IMG/VR virus record: IMGVR_UViG_3300022723_000240
Coordinates: 1-64,000 of that record
Length of the DNA: 64,000 nt
Strand: one strand, 5' to 3'
DNA from: a virus
Position 1 is the first letter of the stretch. Each line of letters starts with the position of its first letter. Below the pieces are notes generated by a model. That model saw nothing but the letters and a program-made list of their open reading frames with translations, had not been told where the DNA came from and searched no databases. The position numbers and the translations under genes are program-made. Positions 24,544 through 35,100 of the stretch are shown here, piece after piece.

Positions 24544-24685
24544 TGTGATCTCCGCAGATTAAATACGCAAAGTTACTTTGTGAAGTTATCTGTTTTAAAC
24601 GAGTTTTCTGCACTATATGGACGCAGCGCCCATCGAAGGCGTTACCTTGATCGGTTTCCATCTCAATACTTTCGTAACAAAAAGC

Positions 24686-25468
24686 CTAAGAAGAAGGACG
24701 CTCAAAAGAAGGCAAAGACTTAAATCGTTGCTTAAATTCAGCTTCAAACGCCAGATAAGCAATACGAGCAATCAAGCCGTCTTCCAAGCATTTTTTATTA
24801 GCTTCGTTTAGCTCACGATATACTTCATTTAAATCATCATTGACTTGATAGCCATAACTGGTTAGCATCGCTAGTATAATCCCACGTAAGTTGTTGTCCG
24901 TACCAGTTTTATATGAACGTATTTCTTCAATATGACTATAAAAACTGTTAGCCATATGATCTAAAGAAGCCGGATCTTTTATTAAATCAACCGAACTGTT
25001 TTTATCACCGTGGGCAATTCCAAATTCGTCAACTGCACCATAAAATTCAAGACTTCTGGTGCTACCCCTATGAATAGCAATAGAATCTTTGCCTTCCTCC
25101 ATAAGATAGGCATAATTCATTCTTAATAAAAATATCTTTTTGATATATTCATCTTGATGCAAACAGCGTTCAAGCCTATTCTTGAATTTTTTAATATCAC
25201 AAACTTGCATCCACTCCGTAATCTGGTTATCAACAAATGTTTCTGGATTTCCTAAACTAAAATCCCACCCAAATAGATCATTATAAACTACATGATAAGC
25301 ACCCAAAACTTCCAAAGGATACAACTTATCTCCATGTTTTGGGTCGTATCTAAGAGCTATTTTTCGTAATCTATCAATAGTATCACCAGTTTTTTGAACT
25401 AGTTCGTGTATGATCTCTCCAGAAGGCAACACCCTGCGAACTATCTGGTTTTCATTTTTGTCATTCAT
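24686..25468 (-). CDS. Hypothetical protein (260 aa)
   Basis: Not recognised. A 260-residue soluble alpha-helical protein with no metal or nucleotide motif. GGGAGG precedes ATG 25468. It is divergent from the gene at 25522 and 142 bases upstream of thymidylate synthase on the same strand. The 142-base gap between them has no clear gene. Confidence 0.6.
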   Translation of the reverse strand: MNDKNENQIVRRVLPSGEIIHELVQKTGDTIDRLRKIALRYDPKHGDKLYPLEVLGAYHVVYNDLFGWDFSLGNPETFVDNQITEWMQVCDIKKFKNRLERCLHQDEYIKKIFLLRMNYAYLMEEGKDSIAIHRGSTRSLEFYGAVDEFGIAHGDKNSSVDLIKDPASLDHMANSFYSHIEEIRSYKTGTDNNLRGIILAMLTSYGYQVNDDLNEVYRELNEANKKCLEDGLIARIAYLAFEAEFKQRFKSLPSFERPSS

Positions 25469-25506
25469 TTTCAGCCTCCCAAAACATTCTTTACAGTCTA
25501 AAATAC

Positions 25507-25517
25507 AAATATAAATA
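25507..25517 (+). promoter_or_regulatory. TATAAATA box before the 25522 gene
   Basis: AAATATAAATA on the plus strand ends four bases before ATG 25522. A TTTACAG lies 10 bp upstream, slightly closer than in the other bipartite copies. A transcript starting 5-7 bases after the box would have almost no leader. Confidence 0.45.
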
Positions 25518-25521
25518 GACC

Positions 25522-26472
25522 ATGGATTTCACTCAAAGACTAAATTCTATATTAGCAGAAGATGCCAACACATTCGCTGATTCATTCGGTCTTCCCAGGA
25601 TATCTCCATGGATAGTTCAACAATACAATAAGGGCCATCAATCTTTCAAAGACTATGAAAATATCGTGCGCTGGGTCACCAACAGCAACCCTAATATCCA
25701 AGATTATGACTTTTATAGCGCATTAAAACAAGCACAAGAATACTGTAGCAGCATGCGCCAAGATGGTTTCGACCCTTATACAGAATTGCAATCAAAAAAT
25801 GTGGTAATTGATTTTGATAGTGGCAAAAAATGGCTTGCCATCGGACCAGAGGACTGTAACACCATTTGTCATCGTCTACGATATGATTGTAGCGCAGAAT
25901 TACAAGCTGTTGTAGACGGAGACTGTAACTGCTACGCCCTACAGGATCCTCAAGACAACACTATCTGCATATTTTTAGATTCTGAACCTTATCGACTAAT
26001 CGGCCAATTCGGTAATCCTGTAACCAACTGTCATCAAGAAATAAAAGGACTTTGTGTCCGTAAGGGTATTGATATTGTTCCAGAAGCCTACAGCGATTTA
26101 GAGCTACCTAAAGCATTGGCTACAAAAGAATTAAATATTGATGATGTTCCAGATCTATCGACAGTTATGAAACGTCTATCTTCAATAGATATAATCAATT
26201 GTAACTTAATTAATTATGCTCACTATTCTACATTAAAATCGGTTTATGACTTATATAACAAAACAGGACACAATTGCTTACTAGTATATGCTATTTGTTA
26301 CTTGGTAGCTAACGGGCACACTAAAACTCAGGCGTACAACACTGTCAAAGCAGCGGTGTCGCAAAATCCAGAAGTTGCTTCAACTATTGAAAACGATGGT
26401 TCAGACAATCGCTTCTATATCAAATTAATGGACGATGCTGCTGCCGAAATTAGCTCTCTTCAGAGACATTAA
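25522..26472 (+). CDS. Hypothetical protein with Cys-rich centre (316 aa)
   Basis: A 316-residue protein. The central part (residues about 110-180) has CNTICHRLRY, CNCYALQD, ICIFLDSE and LIGQFGNPV, which vaguely resembles the PcfJ-like conjugation/phage family, where an HCV motif and IxQxxGxxN motif occur. The match is weak. There is no ribosome-binding site, only a TATAAATA box next to the ATG. It converges with RarA, ending two bases before it. Confidence 0.5.
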   Translation: MDFTQRLNSILAEDANTFADSFGLPRISPWIVQQYNKGHQSFKDYENIVRWVTNSNPNIQDYDFYSALKQAQEYCSSMRQDGFDPYTELQSKNVVIDFDSGKKWLAIGPEDCNTICHRLRYDCSAELQAVVDGDCNCYALQDPQDNTICIFLDSEPYRLIGQFGNPVTNCHQEIKGLCVRKGIDIVPEAYSDLELPKALATKELNIDDVPDLSTVMKRLSSIDIINCNLINYAHYSTLKSVYDLYNKTGHNCLLVYAICYLVANGHTKTQAYNTVKAAVSQNPEVASTIENDGSDNRFYIKLMDDAAAEISSLQRH

Positions 26473-26474
26473 AA

Positions 26475-27590
26475 CTAAAGATATTTCTTTTTAACCTTAG
26501 TATAACCTAGGTTGGTGTTATGATTTTGGCTACCAGCGTGCACTGCTAGTACGTTTTCACCATTCTCTACATCACTTATAGCTTTGGCGATAGCATCATT
26601 AGCTGTTCTATCTCTGTTACTATTTGCTATTTCAATAACGGTATGGGCCATTGGAATCTTACACTCTGGATATCCTATATCCTTGGCTGCAATATACGCA
26701 TTATTAGCTATAATAGCCGCATTCGGATTGGAACAAGCATCCTCAGAACTGCTGATCAATATTCTCCGCGCAATATATACTGGATCCTCGCCACTTAATA
26801 ACCATTTGGCTAACCAATAAATAGCGCTGTCGGCATCACTACATTGAATAGCGCATTGCATGTTCTGAGCACAATCGAAATGCTCATTGCCCGTCTTATC
26901 AAAGTAATAATATTTATCAGGCATGGCTGTATCGATATCATCAGATGTCACTTCACAGTTATCATCCATTAATACTTCAACAACTGTCTCCATAGTTGTC
27001 ATCAGTTTACGGATATCTCCACTGCAACGCTTGATTAAGCGAATTGCAGCTTCTTTGCTGATCTTGATATCTCTATTTCGTTCCTTATAATAGTCGACTA
27101 CTTTCTTAATAGCGAGTATCATATCTTTATGCGTCAATGGATATAATTCAAAACTCTGCAGGCGCGATAGGAGCGCACCATTAACAGCAAAAGCTGGCTT
27201 TTCAGTGGTGCTTCCCACCAAAACAATAGTGCCATCTTCCACAGTCGGCAAAAGCGTATCCTGTATGTTTTTGGCCCATCTATGAACTTCATCGACAAAT
27301 GCTACAGTAATAGTGCCATTTTTCTTTCTCGCCTCTGCTTGCGAAACTGTTTTGCGAATGTCAGCAATCTTAGAATTAGTAGCATTAAGTTCTACAAATT
27401 CAGCGGCGGAATCATAAGCCAAACAACGCGCAATGGTCGTTTTACCAATGCCCGCTGGACCAGTTAATAGCATAGATTTAATAGAGTCTTTATCAGCCAT
27501 CTTTCGAATAGGCTTACCTGGACCAATTAAATGCTCTTGACCAATAACATCATTTAGAGTTTTAGGACGAAGGACATCTGCAAGTGGCAT
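26475..27590 (-). CDS. RarA/MgsA-like AAA+ ATPase
   Basis: A 371-residue AAA+ protein of the RarA (MgsA/WRNIP1) family, which acts at stalled replication forks and interacts with single-strand DNA-binding protein or clamp loaders in bacteria. MPLADVLRPKTLNDVIGQEHL is the typical family start, Walker A is GPAGIGKTT near residue 44, Walker B VAFVDEVHR near 97, and GSTTEKPAFAVNGALLSR the sensor/arginine region. It is shorter than the 447-residue E. coli protein. AGGAG precedes ATG 27590. Confidence 0.88.
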   Translation of the reverse strand: MPLADVLRPKTLNDVIGQEHLIGPGKPIRKMADKDSIKSMLLTGPAGIGKTTIARCLAYDSAAEFVELNATNSKIADIRKTVSQAEARKKNGTITVAFVDEVHRWAKNIQDTLLPTVEDGTIVLVGSTTEKPAFAVNGALLSRLQSFELYPLTHKDMILAIKKVVDYYKERNRDIKISKEAAIRLIKRCSGDIRKLMTTMETVVEVLMDDNCEVTSDDIDTAMPDKYYYFDKTGNEHFDCAQNMQCAIQCSDADSAIYWLAKWLLSGEDPVYIARRILISSSEDACSNPNAAIIANNAYIAAKDIGYPECKIPMAHTVIEIANSNRDRTANDAIAKAISDVENGENVLAVHAGSQNHNTNLGYTKVKKKYL

Positions 27591-27601
27591 TATCTGCTCT
27601 C

Positions 27602-27949
27602 CTATACTTTTTCAGATACCATAGACACCAGAAAATCACCTTTATTTTCTTCTATCTTAAGCATATCCAAATCTACGAATAATTCTAAAACCAACTGTGC
27701 CTGATTTTTATCATGAATGGATCTGGGTAATTCTAAAAGCCCTTTGCTATCTAAAAATTGATAGATTACTGTTTTAAATATAGCCGGATCATAATAGCAT
27801 ACGCCATTAACTTCAACACACAGATTAATATGTTGATCATCATCGATGTCAGGAAAGCCATCATTATAATTTTCTACAATAAGAGCATATAATTCTTCTA
27901 AATCAACATTATTCAGAAAGACCACCGATTGTTCGTCGTTCGATGTCAT
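27602..27949 (-). CDS. Hypothetical acidic protein (115 aa)
   Basis: Not recognised. A 115-residue protein with helices and a short acidic loop (DIDDDQH). It overlaps the end of the cupin gene by 41 bases and precedes RarA by 11, so it is in the same transcript. No good ribosome-binding site; the start could be downstream of ATG 27949. Confidence 0.5.
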   Translation of the reverse strand: MTSNDEQSVVFLNNVDLEELYALIVENYNDGFPDIDDDQHINLCVEVNGVCYYDPAIFKTVIYQFLDSKGLLELPRSIHDKNQAQLVLELFVDLDMLKIEENKGDFLVSMVSEKV

Positions 27950-28268
27950 CTGGACTCAACTCTGTCCAGTATATCTCTAATGCTTCGCACGGTTCATCCG
28001 ACACGTTGTGAAACTTATGGTATATATTAGGCTTAATAGTATATTCATCAAATGGCACGAGGTCAACTACATCTGGGTCCTTGTCGGCTCCAGACTTCCA
28101 AGTTTCGACTCTCAATGCGCCCTTGAGAATTAAAAATCTATTATACTTCATCTTATGGTAGTGCTCAGAACAAAAGCCATTTGGATTAATTTCCATATGG
28201 TGGATCTCAACATTGTTTTGGAAGAATACTCTTCTAGTACACCCCCAATATTTTCCGGCCTTATCCAT
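27909..28268 (-). CDS. Cupin-domain protein
   Basis: A 119-residue single cupin barrel similar to the C-terminal domain of type II phosphomannose isomerase/GDP-mannose pyrophosphorylase. It starts with KYWGCTRRVF; the metal-binding motif is SEHYHKMKYNRFLILKG, with the second motif around YHKFHNVSDEP. Such domains isomerise sugars or bind a small ligand. Given the GDP-mannose-derived pathway genes, it could act on mannose phosphates, but as a stand-alone domain this is only a suggestion. Its ATG overlaps the stop of the preceding gene (TAATG). Confidence 0.75.
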   Translation of the reverse strand: MDKAGKYWGCTRRVFFQNNVEIHHMEINPNGFCSEHYHKMKYNRFLILKGALRVETWKSGADKDPDVVDLVPFDEYTIKPNIYHKFHNVSDEPCEALEIYWTELSPDDIERRTIGGLSE

Positions 28269-28753
28269 TACTTCTTTTTCTTCCTTGTGCGGCTACAGAT
28301 GGTAAAGTTTTCGAGCATTTGATCATATCGTTTTTCGAAATAATCTTGTGCTGCCATCATCCCCAGTTTTCTAGATTTAAAATTTAATTCCTCATGATTA
28401 TTTATCTTATTAATATTGCCACAACTTGGGCAGTACCATTCTTGCTTATAATAACCATCTGGAAGCGGCGTTTTATAACCACATTCACACGTTAAATTTA
28501 CCTGCGACACACTACTTACAGGGACCATATAAAAAATCGATAACTTATCAGGACTTCTCTCCCTCAGATACTTAGAAAGAAACTTTCTCTCTTCTGCAAA
28601 CTGTTCCTTATTAAAGACATACAACTCCTCTTCACTCTCATTAGACTGATCAAAACCATCAGGTTTTGAATGAATATAAGGGCCTTTCATCTTAAGTCCC
28701 TCAGTCTTATCTTCGGAAACTAATGAATAAAATATGTATATTGGCGTAGTCAT
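28268..28753 (-). CDS. Hypothetical protein with zinc ribbon (161 aa)
   Basis: A 161-residue protein with a central four-cysteine ribbon (CECGYKTPL near residue 88, then CPSCG near 110) and a basic C-terminus (RTRKKKK). No family recognised. A TATAAAGA box lies three bases before ATG 28753, the same box-to-ATG contact seen elsewhere in this genome. It is followed directly by the cupin gene. Confidence 0.6.
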   Translation of the reverse strand: MTTPIYIFYSLVSEDKTEGLKMKGPYIHSKPDGFDQSNESEEELYVFNKEQFAEERKFLSKYLRERSPDKLSIFYMVPVSSVSQVNLTCECGYKTPLPDGYYKQEWYCPSCGNINKINNHEELNFKSRKLGMMAAQDYFEKRYDQMLENFTICSRTRKKKK

Positions 28754-28788
28754 ATATCTTTATATTAAAGAGACTTTAGTGGTAAACT

Positions 28789-29400
28789 TTACTTACCTGA
28801 TGACCCAAAACCATTAGATCCACGAGCACTTGGTCTAAGTTCTTGCGCTTCTTCAATCGGAAACGGATAGGTCCTGGCTAAAATTATTTGGGCTAAACGA
28901 TCTCCATGATAAACTTTAACTTTACAAGTATTAGTGTTATGAACTTGAACTAATATCTCTCCACGATAATCATCAATTATTCCTTCAATAACACGCAATC
29001 GATGATTTTTCTCAGTACTGGAACGATGGATTATGCGACCGTAATAGCCTACTGGAAATTCCATATAAATACCTGTATGGAGGATTTCGCGCTCATTTGG
29101 CCAAACTTCAATCCCACCATGTTTACGATGTGCCTCACTTAAAATAACTGGCAAATCGATCCCAGCATCACCAGGATAAGCACGCTTTAGGGGCGATTTT
29201 TTATGAATTTCTCTAGCTTCTTTACCAAATTCGTTGTCCAGATACTTATACTTTATCTTACTATTCATTATTCCTTTAAGATAAGACAAGTGATTGATCT
29301 TTAAAAAATCTTCAACAACTTCTGGATCTAAACCATATGTATTTTGGAATTTTAACTTTAGTCTGTTGATCTCAGAACTTAATTCATTGTTGTCAAACAT
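28789..29400 (-). CDS. dut: dUTPase
   Basis: Hydrolyses dUTP to dUMP, protecting DNA from uracil and feeding thymidylate synthase. The five trimeric dUTPase motifs are present: YPGDAGIDL, GRIIHRSS, the GIIDDYRGE segment, GDRLAQIIL and RGSNGFGSSGK at the end. The 203 residues include an extra N-terminal helical region of about 45 residues not found in the 150-residue core enzyme. AGGAGAGG precedes ATG 29400. Confidence 0.93.
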   Translation of the reverse strand: MFDNNELSSEINRLKLKFQNTYGLDPEVVEDFLKINHLSYLKGIMNSKIKYKYLDNEFGKEAREIHKKSPLKRAYPGDAGIDLPVILSEAHRKHGGIEVWPNEREILHTGIYMEFPVGYYGRIIHRSSTEKNHRLRVIEGIIDDYRGEILVQVHNTNTCKVKVYHGDRLAQIILARTYPFPIEEAQELRPSARGSNGFGSSGK

Positions 29401-29443
29401 GGTCCTCTCCTAGATAAAAATAAAATACGTATTTGAGGTATAG

Positions 29444-29734
29444 ATGACAATCTGGCGCTATATTGGATGTGAGATTGATAAAGTCCCCAAGGAAATCTTA
29501 TCAGAAGATTGCCTTTCTCCTCAACAAATCCGTGAACTTTTAGATACGATGCCACTTGTTGAGGGGCATATCGAAGCTGTAACGGTAGATTCTCTGACCG
29601 CTCTTCTTCTAAATGATAACATTTTCCCTATTAAAATCCACCCGCAAGATGGCGATGAATCTCAAATGGACCGCCTAAAACGTCTTCAGAGCCTAGCAAG
29701 ACAACAAATTAAGCGCGACAAGAAAAACCGTTAG
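29444..29734 (+). CDS. Hypothetical protein (96 aa)
   Basis: Not recognised. A 96-residue protein with a helical, basic C-terminus. GAGGTATAG precedes ATG 29444. It diverges from dut and its end overlaps the end of the convergent structural gene by four bases. Confidence 0.55.
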   Translation: MTIWRYIGCEIDKVPKEILSEDCLSPQQIRELLDTMPLVEGHIEAVTVDSLTALLLNDNIFPIKIHPQDGDESQMDRLKRLQSLARQQIKRDKKNR

Positions 29735-30828
29735 TTAAAGACAACCGTCCAACGGGTAGTAATCTCAAAGGACGATGACTTCTGTACAGGCGTGCTTAAG
29801 ATACGATGGCTAAATAGTTTTAAAGTATCTCTAAATACACCAATATCGCCAACCAGTGCAGCACCATCGCTATCCACTGGCACCCTATCTAATTCCAAGT
29901 CTCTGCCGCCGCTTGTTCCTACTACCAAATAATGAGGATTGATTTGATCTAATGTGGTGTGATCGTCTTGTGTCCCACCCCTATTAACAATTTTAATCTG
30001 GTCGCCCTGCTTAAACAAAGCCACCGAAGAAGCAGGCTCTCCAGAGTCAATGCTGATAATGTTAGTGCCATTGGCAATAGCACTAACAGAAATCTCATAT
30101 TCTGCCGGGCTGGTGCCACCAGTTGTGTTATCGACACCTTGCAAAAATAAATCTCTTGGCACTAAGCCACAAGACCCAACACAACTATCAAATTTACGGC
30201 CACCTGCCAAAGCAACTTCTGTTATCGTAAAGAAATCGCTAGCGGTATTACTAAAACCATTATACTCGTCAGTGTTAACAACTGTCTCGAATATCACAAT
30301 ATTATTTATAGCCCGTACATCACCATCAACTAATGGGCTTCCTGTTGGCTGATAGGTATTATTAAAAGATATACTCTCTATGCGCTTTAATGGGCTATCT
30401 GGTTCTGCAATTGGTATTGCATTAATCAAACCGCCGTCGTTAGTGGCCGCAGGAGTTAAGCGAACAGGGACAAACTGACCAGTAACAGCATCTTGCTGAT
30501 AAAAACGCGTGTCATCAGTCCCTAAAGCAGTGCCGTTATCGTCAAATGACGCACCAAACAAAATGTATCTCGCAGCGTACTCTTCATCAGGGTCAATATT
30601 AGTGTCAACCCACCCACCAGATCCACCATTGGCTTCTGGATCCCAAACTTCAGAGCTTGGCAAACGATGAGATAACATTTCTTTGGCGAATACTTTGATG
30701 ACATTCTTTTCAACGATATGATCTACAACCCTACCATTTCTATCTTTAATGATAAATTCAATTATACCGACAGTTCCATGCTTGTCGTCCGGTCCAATCA
30801 TATTGTAAATCTCTGGTAATGACAGCAT
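29731..30828 (-). CDS. Probable tail/baseplate structural protein (365 aa)
   Basis: A 365-residue, beta-rich, acidic protein with repeated NxIxF and Asp/Gly-rich turns and no catalytic motif, typical of phage baseplate or fibre proteins. It is the last gene of a minus-strand structural run from 36.1 kb to 29.7 kb. GAGGGAT precedes ATG 30828. No homologous fold is identified with confidence; assignment comes from composition and neighbours. Confidence 0.6.
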   Translation of the reverse strand: MLSLPEIYNMIGPDDKHGTVGIIEFIIKDRNGRVVDHIVEKNVIKVFAKEMLSHRLPSSEVWDPEANGGSGGWVDTNIDPDEEYAARYILFGASFDDNGTALGTDDTRFYQQDAVTGQFVPVRLTPAATNDGGLINAIPIAEPDSPLKRIESISFNNTYQPTGSPLVDGDVRAINNIVIFETVVNTDEYNGFSNTASDFFTITEVALAGGRKFDSCVGSCGLVPRDLFLQGVDNTTGGTSPAEYEISVSAIANGTNIISIDSGEPASSVALFKQGDQIKIVNRGGTQDDHTTLDQINPHYLVVGTSGGRDLELDRVPVDSDGAALVGDIGVFRDTLKLFSHRILSTPVQKSSSFEITTRWTVVFN

Positions 30829-30830
30829 TA

Positions 30831-31472
30831 TTATCCCTCAGCCGGTACTGTTTCTGATTTGATTGCCGTGATCTTTTCTAACTTTACCGTAAAGGTCTGG
30901 TTAGGTTCCGAATTTACGCCAACCAAGTTGATTTGGTTTGGCGTTTGAGAATCAATAATTGTCTTTCTGGGATCAACCAATAAACCTTCAATATAAACAA
31001 AAGCTTGCATTCCATTAGTTGCAGAGTATTCTTGAAATTCAATGGGAATCGGAATTGAATCTACTTCATCAGCAGTAAACACCCCAGACCAAACCACTTT
31101 AGGCCCTGTAAACGCCAACGAACTCATTATATCATCAATAATAGACTGAAGAGATGACATCCCGACAGTTCCTTCATCATCCGCACTTTCAACACTTAAG
31201 TATTTGGATATAGAATCGAATTCTTCACCATCATATAGCAACATTAATCCCAACGTCTTATTAAACCATGTAGTTCCAATGCGCTTCTCAAACGGTTCAT
31301 CTTCTCCAGAGGAGGACTGATGAGACAACAGCCCGATCAGAAAACTACGCATAAAATCAAAACGCGCTTGAGTATTGGGATTTGGATAGTCACTATGTAG
31401 CTGATCAACATCATCAGCAGCGGTGAAATCTACTGGAGTCTGATCTAGCCTGATCCTGTTATCATCGCCCAT
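30831..31472 (-). CDS. Probable structural protein (213 aa)
   Basis: A 213-residue protein: N-terminal helical part (residues 20-130) with TWFNKTLGLMLLYDGEEF, a pattern common in phage fibre and tail-connector proteins, and a beta-rich C-terminal part ending with VEGLLVDPRK-like strands. It is part of the same structural operon. GGAG with 7 bases to ATG 31472, which lies inside the end of the preceding gene. Confidence 0.6.
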   Translation of the reverse strand: MGDDNRIRLDQTPVDFTAADDVDQLHSDYPNPNTQARFDFMRSFLIGLLSHQSSSGEDEPFEKRIGTTWFNKTLGLMLLYDGEEFDSISKYLSVESADDEGTVGMSSLQSIIDDIMSSLAFTGPKVVWSGVFTADEVDSIPIPIEFQEYSATNGMQAFVYIEGLLVDPRKTIIDSQTPNQINLVGVNSEPNQTFTVKLEKITAIKSETVPAEG

Positions 31473-31734
31473 CTAATGACTCCAAGCGGCGAGATATACG
31501 CTCACCAATCTTACTTTTCTTACTCTTCTTGGCTCTTCCACTAGCATCCATTGTGCCTGTTATATACTGCTTGCTGGCATCCTCATCATTAGCAAAGAAT
31601 GACCTATCAGCTTTTGTAGTCTTTTTCTTCTTAAGACTTTTCATCAACCCAGGATGATCCATCTGAACAGCAAAGCTGCCCATCCTCTGCGGCTTTTCTA
31701 ATAAAATGTCGTCTAATTGCTCTTGGAAATTCAT
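31462..31734 (-). CDS. Small basic hypothetical protein (90 aa)
   Basis: Not recognised. A 90-residue protein rich in lysine and arginine, helical, ending TGATAA. Its ATG overlaps the TGA of the 142-residue gene. Its position inside a tail gene run suggests a small assembly or accessory protein. Confidence 0.55.
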   Translation of the reverse strand: MNFQEQLDDILLEKPQRMGSFAVQMDHPGLMKSLKKKKTTKADRSFFANDEDASKQYITGTMDASGRAKKSKKSKIGERISRRLESLDGR

Positions 31735-32159
31735 GCTAGAGACCTAAAGTGTTGGCGGTAAAACTCATCAAGACAACAAGCTAAATCACTAATAGGGCAG
31801 TTTAACTTGCAGCATTGAGGGTAACGCTTGGAGAAACGCCTCCCGAAGTCTGTCGAGTCGAAATACCAGCATTTCTCAAACGGCTTAGCTTGGCAAGATA
31901 ACAGCTTACTACGATAAACAATATCACAGCAGTTGGTCTTAATCATAACCTTAAGATGAGGATTTAGCTGCCGGATTTCTACAGCAATATCTGCACACAT
32001 CTTATCAATCGCTTCTCTTAACTCTTCTTCGGCGTCTTTAATCTGTCTCTTTAGGTCACTAATTTTAGAAACATGCTGTTCAACATTATCATAATGGACA
32101 TGCGCCATCTGGACGTTATCCAAAGCATTATCTAAAGATTCTAAAAATATGCTACTCAT
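31731..32159 (-). CDS. Coiled-coil and Cys-containing protein (142 aa)
   Basis: A 142-residue protein with a coiled-coil-like region (residues 25-60, SKISDLKRQIKDAEEELREA) and a C-terminal half with CCDIVYR, CWYF, CCKLNCP and CCLDEFY cysteines. The number of cysteines suggests metal binding. Not recognised. GAGGATTA precedes ATG 32159, and the gene follows the large tail protein gene by 37 bases. Confidence 0.55.
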   Translation of the reverse strand: MSSIFLESLDNALDNVQMAHVHYDNVEQHVSKISDLKRQIKDAEEELREAIDKMCADIAVEIRQLNPHLKVMIKTNCCDIVYRSKLLSCQAKPFEKCWYFDSTDFGRRFSKRYPQCCKLNCPISDLACCLDEFYRQHFRSLA

Positions 32160-32196
32160 ACTTAATCCTCAATGATATCTTTGATCTATTTACAGA

Positions 32197-35100
32197 CTAT
32201 GATGAACTACTGGATTCATTAGTCGAATCAGAACTTGGACTTTGAACATCTTCGGGAATAAATGCTTCTAAAGGGTCAGTCCAAAACAAATCATCATCCT
32301 GCGGGTTTTCAGGATCACCCCATTTATAAATAGTCTTACTGGATGCTTCATCTTCTGCTAAAATTGAAAAGCCAAAAGTTGGAGAAGTTGGCTCATCAGT
32401 GGAGCTAACCCAGTGGGGGCCATCAGTAGTCAAAGCAGCAACATTGGCTTGAAGAGCACAATCTACACCATAAGAGAACGGTGCATCAAACTGCTGATCA
32501 CCACAAGTCACATTGGTTTGGAAAAACCCAACAACTACTTCAGATCCTTCAGCGTCTATAATGACATCGCCTAGCGAGTCAATCTTAATAATTTTTCTAA
32601 CTGTCGAAATAACACCCTTACGAAATATTTTAAAAGATCCCTTGCTGGATTCTACATAACCATCTGATTCTTCACCTGGAACACGTGGATCTTTAGTAAC
32701 TACAGTGATATCCATGGTATCTTCCATGAATATCCAATCTACTTCATAAATAATGCCATAGTCATCCTGGAATCTAAATTCGCCAGATTCCGGCGTAGCG
32801 CAAGAATCATTAAGACAAAACAGGTTAGCCAGATCATTATTTGTAAGACGATCACATAACGTCATCGTCTCTCTTAGAGCGATTGCAAGATCTACTTCTA
32901 ATTTATCACAATCAGGATCAAAATTGCCATCTTTATCATATAAGACACTCTGATTACAGGATACACCATCTACGCCAGTCGGATCATTAGTTCCGCATGA
33001 GCTATTAAGACAAGCGCAATCTAAACGATAGGGAACAAAAAAACGATATAACACATCAGAAGACTGAATATGCTCCATTGAATTGCCGAAAAAACGCGCT
33101 TCAGTACTGGTAGACTCACTAAAATCAATACATAGAGCTTTGGCAATGGCCTCACGGTCTAGAATTCCTATTGAAGTTCCAACTGTGCCTTCATCACAAA
33201 AAGTGAATTCATCACTTGAACCACCATTAACAAAAGTCTCTTTATCAGTAGTGGTTAAACCAACTACCGCTGGGTAACCACCTATAAAATCTTCATTAGC
33301 CGTATCACAATTACTATCAAATATTGGTCCTGTCACAACAGACTCAGTATCAATGGAGTCAGAATCAGTAAAGACAGTGCTTTCGAAAGTTAAGGAGGGA
33401 TGGCCAGGCCCTGACGATTGATAAATCTTATGCGTAATGATCCGGCCATCACTAACATCACCATGATCAGAAAGAGAAGGAATATCTGGAATTAAACCAT
33501 TCCCAGAATACACTAGATCCTGACTATCCCAAGTAAGTTCCTGATCACCATCTGTCTTTGTTATTAGCTGCGCATTTAGTAAATCAGGGAAACCACACTG
33601 GCTCAATTCATCCCAAGGGCGCTGCCGGGCTTCATCAAATTCTAAGCACCCATCAGCGACAGCAGTATCCGTGTAATTATAATCCGACTCTAGAGCGTTC
33701 ATGCTCAAGAACTTATGGGAGGGGAACCCAAGATTGTCCTTCTCAATATTGATATTAATTGGCGCGATAGCTAAGGTATTATTAGCTAACTGATCAAAGA
33801 AAGGCTGATCTGTATAATGCAGTGACACTCGGCCAGCGCGACGAACAATACGCTGACGCAAAAGACCTCTATTTTGGCCGTCCAAATCAGACTTATTGGG
33901 GTGTTCTTCCCAATAAACAACATTACCCATTCCGGGTCCACAAGGGTTGCATCTATATCGATCAACAACAGGAATAGTAAGGATCTGACTTAGATTATCC
34001 TGTACACGACCCTTATAACAGTAGTCAAGCTTTTGTGGATTTGTTCCACAGAGTGTCTCGCGATCATCCAGTTCATGATCATAATCAGGAAGATCAACAT
34101 CAGTTACTGATTCAACAACACCATCATCAACAACCTTGTCTTGCCCTTCTGGAGTTAACGCACAATCGTCAGGTGATAGTGCTTTCCAAGCTTGAAATTC
34201 ATGCTCTAAACCTTCTAATATCAAATTACGTAATATTAAATCAGAATTATTGAATCCTCGCTCACCGTCTTCTTGACAACTAGGATCAATGGGAATGATT
34301 GCTGGCGGCGATTGAAGATCACCTAAGTCAGTTCCAGGCTCGAATGGATCTTTACCATCTACACAAGTGTCAATGACATTATAAACATCGAAACATTCAA
34401 TGGGCACCTTAATCTTACGAAGAAGAGAATGAAAGCCTTTTAAATTAAACACAAAATCAAGTAAGAACTGTAACAAATTAAAATCAATTGTGATATCTTG
34501 ACGACTAATAAATTCAACGTCGAATTTATTAGTCCTAGTATTCGATAATTGTGAAGGAATATTAATTTTCAAACGTTCGTAAGAAGCGAACACGAAGACC
34601 TTGGCATTTCGATCGACACTTAACTCATGATCAAAAAACAAATTAAGCGTGTTCGTAGTTCTATTATATATGATATTATTACTGTTTAAAACCGGCCTTC
34701 CCATAGATCCATCAGTATCACCTACAACAACTGTACTATACCCAATAATCCCATTTTGCGGGGCAATTCCAATATCACTAACAAATGATGGTTCTAAGAT
34801 TCCATTGACATTAACTGAAGTACCATCAATATTCTCAGATTCCAGATCTGAAGATAAGCCATCAGATATCGCCAACAGTTCTTGATATTTAACACTTCCG
34901 TCTTCAACTATCCAAGCATGCAAAGCAACCTGCGAATCACGTCTTGGGCGATAAACAAAGGGCACTTCGCCAACACCAAAACCAGCAGCTGCGAAGTCAG
35001 ATAAAACGATATCTGTTTGAGTTACTAATTGAGTATCCAAACCATCATTAGGAGCTAAATAGCAATTACCATCAACACTGGCATGCAGATTTATAATATC

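Noticed and set aside
24544-24685. 47-codon open frame between the 260-residue gene and thymidylate synthase
   Set aside because: It has no ribosome-binding site and runs into the thyA start; its composition is not convincing.
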